Of a DNA stretch of 64,000 nt, positions 57,111-64,000 are shown piece after piece. Positions within the stretch are counted from its first letter, which is position 1. Each line of letters opens with the position of its first letter. The position numbers were made by a program, and so were the translations under genes. Below the pieces are notes generated by a model, which was given only the letters and a program-made list of their open reading frames with translations, was not told the origin of the DNA and ran no database searches. Source of the DNA: Durio zibethinus (Eukaryota; Streptophyta; Magnoliopsida; Malvales; Malvaceae); the NCBI RefSeq assembly GCF_002303985.1, contig NW_019167826.1:10649406-10713405 (forward strand), in the 5' to 3' direction.

Positions 57111-59057
57111 CGTTCGATCCCCGGCTTGCGCATCCTGCCTCTCTGGTCGGCTGAGCATCCACACGCTCGTTTCATGGGTTGACTTAGGCATACGGAGTTC
57201 ATCCCCAGTCTAAGCATAGGGAGTTCATTCCTAGTCTAACATCGGACCAGATCGAGGGTTGCGGCAGCAGGATCGGTAGCACATAGGGGGGACTGGGCCT
57301 ATCTTCGACTTACGCATTCTGCCTCTCCGGTCGGCTGAGCTCCCGCACGCCCATTTCGTGCATTGGCTTAGGCATAGGGAGTTCATTCCATGTCTAAGCC
57401 CCAGCCAAACCAAGGGTTGTGGCAGTGGGACCGGTAGCACGCAGAGGGGGATCGGGCGGATCCCCCTCTACGCATTATGCCTCTCCGGTCGGCTCAGCGC
57501 CCACACGCTCATTTCGTGGGTTGACTTAGGCATACAGAGTTCATTCCCAGTTTAAGATTAGATCGGACCGAGGGTTACGATAGGAGGATCGACCGCACGT
57601 AGGGGGGATCGAGACGATCCCGACTTGCGCATTCTGCCTCTTCGGCCGACTGAGCGCCCGTATGCTCGTTTCGTGGGTTAGCTTAGGCATACGGAGTTCA
57701 TTCCATGTCTAAGCATACAGAGTTCATTCCTAGTATAAGATCAGATCGGATCGAAAGTTATGGCAGTAGGGCCAGCAACAGGATTGGCAGCAGGCAGGAG
57801 GGGACAGGGTCGATCTTCGGCTTGCGCATTCTACCTCTCCGGCCGATTGAGTGCATGCACACTCGTTTCGTGGGTTGGCTTAGGCATACGTAGTTCATTC
57901 CATGTCTAAGCCCCAACCGGATCGAGGGTTGTGGCAGCAGGACTGGCAGCAGGATCGATAGCACGCAGAGGGGACCGGGTTGATCCCCGACTTGAACATT
58001 ATACCTCTTCAACCTGTCTCTCTGGCTGGATGAGCGCTCGTATGCTCATTTCATTGGTTGACTTAGGCATACGGAGTTCATCCCCAGTCTAAGCATACGG
58101 AGTTCATTCCCAGTCTAAGATCAGATCGGACCGAAGGTTGCGATAGTCAGATCGACAGCACGCAGGGGGGACCGGGTCGATCTTTGGCTTACGCATTCTA
58201 TCTTTCTGACCGAATGAACACCCGCATGTCCGTTTCATGGGTTGGCTTAGGCGCAAGGAGTTCATTTCATGTCTAAGCTCTAGTCGGATCGAGGGTTGTG
58301 GCAGCGGGATCGGTAGCCTGCAGAAGGGGACCAGGCCAATCCCCAACTTGCGCATTATGCCTCTCCAACCGGCTCAGCGCTCGAATGCTCGTTTCGTGGG
58401 TTGACTTTGGCATATTGAGTTCATTCCCAGTCTAAGATCGAATCGAACTGAGGGTTATGGTAGCAGGATCGACAGCACGCAGAGGTGAATCAGACTGATC
58501 CCCGGCTGATGCATTTCACCTCTCCGGCTGGTTGAGTGCCCGCACCCTCATTTCGTGGGTTGGCTTATGCATACGGAGTTCATTCCATGTCTAAGCATAC
58601 GGAGTTCATTCCCAATCTAAGATCGGACCAGACCGAGGGTTACAGTAGTAGGACCAGCAACAGGATCGGTAGCATGTAGGGGGACCGGGTCGCATCCTGC
58701 CCGTTCGATCCTCGACTGCCGCATCCTACCTCTCTGTTTGGTTGAGCGTCCGCACGCTCGTTTCATGGGTTGACTTAGGCATACGAAGTTCATCCCCAGT
58801 CTAAGCATACAGAGTTCATTCCCAGTCTAAGATTGGATCGGACCGAGGGTTGCGGCAGTAGGATCGGTAGCACGCAAGGGGGACCAGGTCAATCCCTGGC
58901 TTTCACATTCTACCTCTCCGACCGGCTGAGTGCCCGCACAACCATTTTGTGGGTTGGCTTAGGCATAGGGAGTTCATTCCAAGTCCAAGCCCCAGCGAAC
59001 CGAGGGTTGTGGCAGCGGGACCAACAGCACGCAGAGGAGGATCGGGCCGATCCTCGA

Positions 59058-59125
59058 CTTGTGCATTAGGCCTCTCCGGTCGGCTCAGTGCCTGTACGCT
59101 CATTTCGTGGGTTGACTTAGGCATA
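59058..59125 (-). other. Monomer segment used for the LTR comparison
   Basis: This 68-base stretch, read on the plus strand of the window, aligns without gaps to LTR positions 18106-18173 with 47 identities counted by hand. A consensus built by eye from neighbouring monomers gives about 50. Confidence 0.72.
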
Positions 59126-59780
59126 CAGAGTTCATTCCCACTCTAAGATCGAACCGGACCGAGGGTTGCGGTAGCAGGATCGACAGCACATAGGGGGGAT
59201 CGAACCGGTCCTTGACTTACGCATTCTGCCTCTCCGACCGGTTGAGTGCCCGTACGCTCGTTCCGTGGGTTGGCTTAGGCATACGAAGTTCATTCCCAGT
59301 CTAAGATCGGATCGAACCGAGGGTTGCGGCAGCAGTATTGACAGCACGCAGGTGGGGATCAGACAAGTCCTCGACTTACGCATTCTGCCTCTTCGACCGG
59401 CTGAGCGTCCGCACGCTCATTTCATGGGTTGGCTTAGAAATACGAAGTTCATTCCATGTCTAAGCATACAAAGTTCATTCTCAGTCTAAGCACGCATGGG
59501 GGATTGGGTCGATCCCTGGCTTGCACATTCTGCCTCTCTGACCGATTGAGCGCCCGCACGCTCGTTTCGTAGGTTGGCTTAGGCATACGGAGTTCATTCC
59601 ATGTCTAAGCCCCAACCGGACCGAAGGTTGTGGCAGCAGGACCGACAGTGGGATCAATAGCACACAGAGAGGGATCGGGCTGATCATCGACTTCTGCATT
59701 ACACCTCTCCGATCGACCTCTCCAGCCGGCTGAGTGCCCGCACGCCCGTTTCGTGCGTTGACTTAGGCGTACGGAGTTCA

Positions 59781-62700
59781 TCCCAATTTAAGCACACAGA
59801 GTTCATTCCCAGTCTAAGATCAGACCAGACCGAGAGTTGTGGCGGCAAGATCGGTAGCACGCAGGGGGGATCGAGCCGATCCTCGGCTTGCACATTCTGC
59901 CTCTCCGGTCGGTTGAGTGCCCGCACGCCTGTTTTATGGGTTGGCTTAGGCATGGGGAGTTCATTCCATGTCTAAGTCCCAGCTGGATCGAGGGTTGTGG
60001 TAGCGGGACCGACAGCACGCAGAGGGGACCGGACCGATCCTCGGCTTGCGCATTATGCATCTCCGGCCGGCTCAGCGCCCGAACGCTCGTTTCATGGGTT
60101 GACTTAGGCATACGAAGTTCATTCCCAGTCTAAGATCAGACCGGACTAAGGGTTGTGGTAGCAGTATCGACAGCACGTAGGGGGATCGGACCAGTCCTCA
60201 GCTTACGCATTTTGCCTCTCCGATCGGCTAAGCGCCCGCACGCTCGTTTCATGGGTTGGCTTAGGCATACGAAGTTCATTCCATGTCTAAGCATACGGTT
60301 CATTCCCAGTCTAAGATTAGACCAGACCAAGGCTTACGGTAGCAAGACCAGCAGCAGGATCAATAGCACGCAGGGGGGACCGGGCCGATCCCCGACTTGT
60401 GTATTCTGCCTCTTCGACCGGCTGAGCACCCGCATGCTCGTTTCGTGGGTTGACTTAGGCATACGGAGTTCATCCCCAGTCTAAGCATACGGAGTTCATT
60501 CCCAATCTAAGATCGAACCAGGCTAAGGTTCCGATGGTAGGATTGGCAGCATATAGGGGGGACCGGGCTGATCCCCGGCTTATGCATTCTACCTCTTCAA
60601 TGGGCTGAGTGCCTGTACGCCCATTTCATGGGTTGGCTTAGGCATAGGGAGTTCATTCCATGTCTAAGCCCCAGCCGGACCGAGGGTTGTGGCAATGGGA
60701 CCGACAGCACGCAGAGGGGCATCGAGCTGATCCCCGGCTTGTGCATTCTGCCTCCCCGACCGGTTGAGCACCCGCACACTCATTTTATGGGTTGGCTTAG
60801 GCATAGGGAGTTCATTCCATGTCTAAGCCCCAGCCGAACCGAAGGTTGTGGCAGCAGGATCGACAACGGGATTAATAGCACACAGAGAGGGATTGGGCTG
60901 ATCCTTAGCTTCTGCATTATGCCTCTCCGTCCGACCTCTCCAGCCGGCTGAGCGACCGCACACCCGTTTCGTGTGTTGACTTAGGCGTACGGAGTTCATC
61001 CCAATTTAAGCATACGGAGTTCATTCCCAGTCTAAGAGCGGATCAGACCGAGAGTTCCGGCAGCAAGATCGCTAGCACGCAAGAGGGATCGGGTCGATCC
61101 CTGGCTTGCGCATTCTGCCTCTCCGGTCGACTGAGTGCCTGCACGCCTGTTTTGTGGGTTGGCTTAGGTGTGGGGAGTTCATTCCATGTCTAAGTCCCAG
61201 CTGGACTGAGGGTTATGGCAGCGGGACTAACAGCACATAGAGGGGGACCGGGCCGATCCTCAGCTTGCGCATTATGCATCTTCGATCAGCTCAGCACCCA
61301 AACGCTCGTTTCATGGGTTGACTTAGGCATACAGAATTCATTCCCAGTCTAAGATCGGACCGAACTAAGGGTTGCAGCAGCAGTATCGACAGCACGCAGG
61401 GGGGATCAGACCAATCCCCGACTTACGCATTCTGCCTCTCCGACCGGCTGAGCGCCCGCACGCTCGTTTCATGGGTTGGCTTAGGCATACGAAGTTCATT
61501 CCATGTCTAAGCATATGGAGTTCATTCCCAGTCTAAGATCGGACCGGACCAAGGCTTACGATAACAAGACCAGGAGCAGGATCGATAGCACGCAGAGGGG
61601 ACCGGGTCGATCCTCGGCTTGTTTATTCTGCCTCTCCGATCGACTGAGCGCCCACACGCTCATTTCGTGGGTTGACTTAGGCATACAGAGTTCATCCCTA
61701 ATCTAAGCATACAGAGTTCATTCCCAATCTAAGATCGAACCAGGCTGAGGGTTTCGATGGTAGGATCGGCAGCACGTAAGGGGGACCGAGCTGATCCCTG
61801 GGTTGCACATTCTACCTCATCGGTCGGCTGAGCACCCGCATGCCCATTTCATGGGTTGGCTTAGGCATAGGGAGTTCATTCCATGTCTAAGCCCCAGCCG
61901 GACCGAGGGTTGTGGCAACGGGACCGACAGCACACAGAAGGGGACCGGGCTGATCCCTACCTTGTGCATTCTGCCTCTCCGACCGGCTGAGCACCCGCAC
62001 ACTCATTTCATGGGTTGGCTTAGGCATACGGAGTTCATTCCATGTCTAAGCCCCAGCCGGACCGAACGTTATGGCAGTAGGATCGGCAGTGGGATCAACA
62101 GCACATAGAGGGGGATCGGGCTAATCCTCAGCTTCTGCATTATGCCTCTCTGACCGACCTCTCCAACCGGCTGAGCACCTGCATGCCCTTTTCGTGCATT
62201 GACTTAGGCGTACAGAGTTCATCCCAATTTAAGCATACGGAGTTCATTCCCAGTCTAAGATCAGACCAGACCGAGAGTTGCGACAGCAAGATCGGTAGCA
62301 TACAATGGGGATCGAGCTGATCCCGGGCTTGCGCTTTATGCCTCTCCGGTCGGTTGAGTGCCCGCACGCCAGTTTTATGGGTTGGCTTAGGCTTGAGGAG
62401 TTCATTCCATGTCTAAGTCCCAACTGGACCGAGGGTTGTGGTAGCGGGACCGGCAGCACGCAAAGGGGGACTGGGCCGATCCTCAGCTTGTGCATTATGC
62501 ATCTCCGATCGGCTTAGCACCTGAACGCTCATTTCATGATTTGACTTAGGCATACAGAATTCATTCCCCATCTAAGATCGGATCGGACTAAGGGTTGCAG
62601 CAGCAGTATCGACAGCACGCAGGGAAGGATCAGACCATCCCCGACTTATGCATTCTACCTCTCCGACCGGCTGAACGCTCGCACGCTCGTTTCATTGGTT

Positions 62701-63299
62701 GGCTTAGGCATACGAAGTTCATTCCATGTCTAAGCATACGGAGTTCATTCCCAATCTAAGATCGGACCGGACCAAGGCTTACAGTAGCAAGACCAGTAGC
62801 AGGATCGATAGCACGCAGGGGGGACCGGGCCGATCCCCGGCTTGTGTATTCTGCCTCTCCGATCGGCTGAGCGCCCACACGCTCATTTCGTGGGTTGACT
62901 TAGGCATACGGAGTTCATCCCCAGTCTAAGCATACGGAGTTCATTCCCAATCTAAGATTGAACCAGGTCGAGGGTTCTGACGGTAGGATCGGCAGCACGT
63001 AGGGGGGACCGGGCTGATCCCCGGCTTGCGCATTCTACCTCTTCGGTCGGCTGAGCGCCCGCACGCCCATTTCGTGGGTTGGCTTAGGCATAGGGAGTTC
63101 ATTCCATGTCTAAGCCCCAGTCGGACCGAGGGTTGTGGCAATGGGACCGGCAGCACGTAGAGAGGGGCCGAGCTGATCACCGGCTTACGCATTCTGCCTC
63201 TTCAATCGGCTGAACGCCCGCACACTCATTTCGTGGTTTGGCTTAGGCGTACGGAGTTAATTCCATGTCTAAGTATACGGAGTTCATTCCCAGTCTAAG
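59781..63299 (-). repeat. Higher-order repeat of about 1.22 kb, roughly three units
   Basis: The marker TCCCAATTTA occurs at 59781, 60999 and 62222 (spacing 1218 and 1223). GCATTATGCATCT occurs near 60051, 61268 and 62494 with the same spacing. Each unit holds about seven monomers, one of them class C (near 59705, 60925, 62150). Confidence 0.85.
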
Positions 63300-63896
63300 A
63301 GTTTGAGCCACGGTGCACATGTTGGGCTCAGGCATGTGCTGGTGCCGTAATTTTTTTTGCCTGGGTCACCATCGTCGGAGCATCATCGGAGAGCCTAATC
63401 CGGCGGCATTGGGGGTTCCGACGATTGGGGGGGCCGGGGGGTGTGCGCACACGATGTGCGATGGGTGCTGGTACTTGGCTCTTATATTGGCCCCCTATCC
63501 CTCACCAAACCTCGAGAACTCACACCCCCTTAAAGAGCATTTGAGGTTTTATAGGTTTGCTGCTAGTAGCCATTAAAGTGTCTAAAATAGGGACATTTTT
63601 TTCAAATTGGTCACAAAAAATCTCTCCACTTCGAGTTTTCAGCTGAATTTTTTTGTGCATGCCAAAAAAAATAAAAGGATCACCTCTACCAAATTTAGGG
63701 ACAGAACTCTTTCTAAAAAAATTTAAAAAAATCCCAAACCGTAAAAAGTTTTAAAAGTCGTGAAAAATGAAAAACGGGTCGTCTTACCACGAAACTTCAC
63801 ATGAAGGCATAGGGGACCATTGTATGAATTTACAAGCCATAAAAATGGCATTGGCATGGTAGAAATATAAAGATGTACTTGAACCCACCTACCACC
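63300..63896 (-). repeat. Spacer copy S22 (597 bp, intact, inverted)
   Basis: Full-length with standard junctions and a few single-base insertions in A-runs. All three hairpin arm pairs are recognisable. Confidence 0.92.
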
Positions 63897-64000
63897 CGTT
63901 CGATCCTCGGCTTGCGCTTCCTGCGTCTATGGTCGACTGAGCGTCCGCACGCTCTTTTCGTGGGTTAACTTAGGCATATAGAGTTCATTCCCAATCTAAG
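63897..64000 (-). repeat. Satellite array, block 24 (part of one monomer)
   Basis: About two thirds of a monomer following the spacer in the reversed orientation; continues past the window end. Confidence 0.9.

Larger units (their letters stand above)
57111..63299 (-). repeat. Satellite array, block 23 (about 37 monomers, inverted)
   Basis: The longest spacer-free stretch, 6.2 kb. Left part is irregular A/B alternation; the right part is organised in 1.22-kb higher-order units. Includes a shortened monomer at about 59485-59500. Confidence 0.92.

Overview
The window looks like a heterochromatic, satellite-rich block of a plant nuclear genome, probably a flowering plant (species not identifiable from sequence). 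I see no ordinary host gene, tRNA, rRNA or CRISPR array. The plant call rests on a Ty3/gypsy chromovirus with a plant-type primer site complementary to initiator-Met tRNA, and on long GC-rich tandem arrays decayed mainly by C-to-T and G-to-A changes.

About 85% of the window is one satellite family. Its basic monomer is about 159 bp, with longer variants to about 185 bp. Two main monomer types alternate: type A has CATAATG and ends GGGGCTTAGACATGG; type B has CAGAATG and ends GATCTTAGACTGGG. The arrays are interrupted by 22 copies or fragments of a second unit, called here the spacer. It is close to 592 bp when intact, with an AT-rich half, a TATA-like site and a 3' part rich in inverted repeats. 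All intact copies join the monomers at the same points, so spacer and monomers were amplified together. Higher-order repeats are visible: 3.2 kb at 7.4-13.8 kb (two units) and 1.22 kb at 59.8-63.3 kb (about three units).

A complete but dead chromovirus lies at 17614-23471, inserted in a spacer with a CAAG target duplication. It has 622 and 625 bp LTRs, gag, protease, RT, RNase H, integrase and a C-terminal chromodomain, all broken by stops and frameshifts. A second, truncated copy of the same family (gag to RT/RNase H boundary) lies on the minus strand at 53688-55728, against an assembly gap.

Two runs of exactly 1000 N (15042-16041 and 52688-53687) are scaffold gaps. Left of the second gap all satellite reads in one orientation; right of it all satellite, and the second retroelement, read in the other. 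This is either a real inversion or a misoriented contig.

The most interesting observation is that the 3' end of the chromovirus LTR (about 18106-18229) is colinear with the minus strand of the satellite monomer, including a 68-base ungapped stretch at about 70% identity. The satellite may descend from an LTR of this lineage, or the LTR may have captured satellite. The spacer replaces roughly the part of the monomer that has no match in the LTR.
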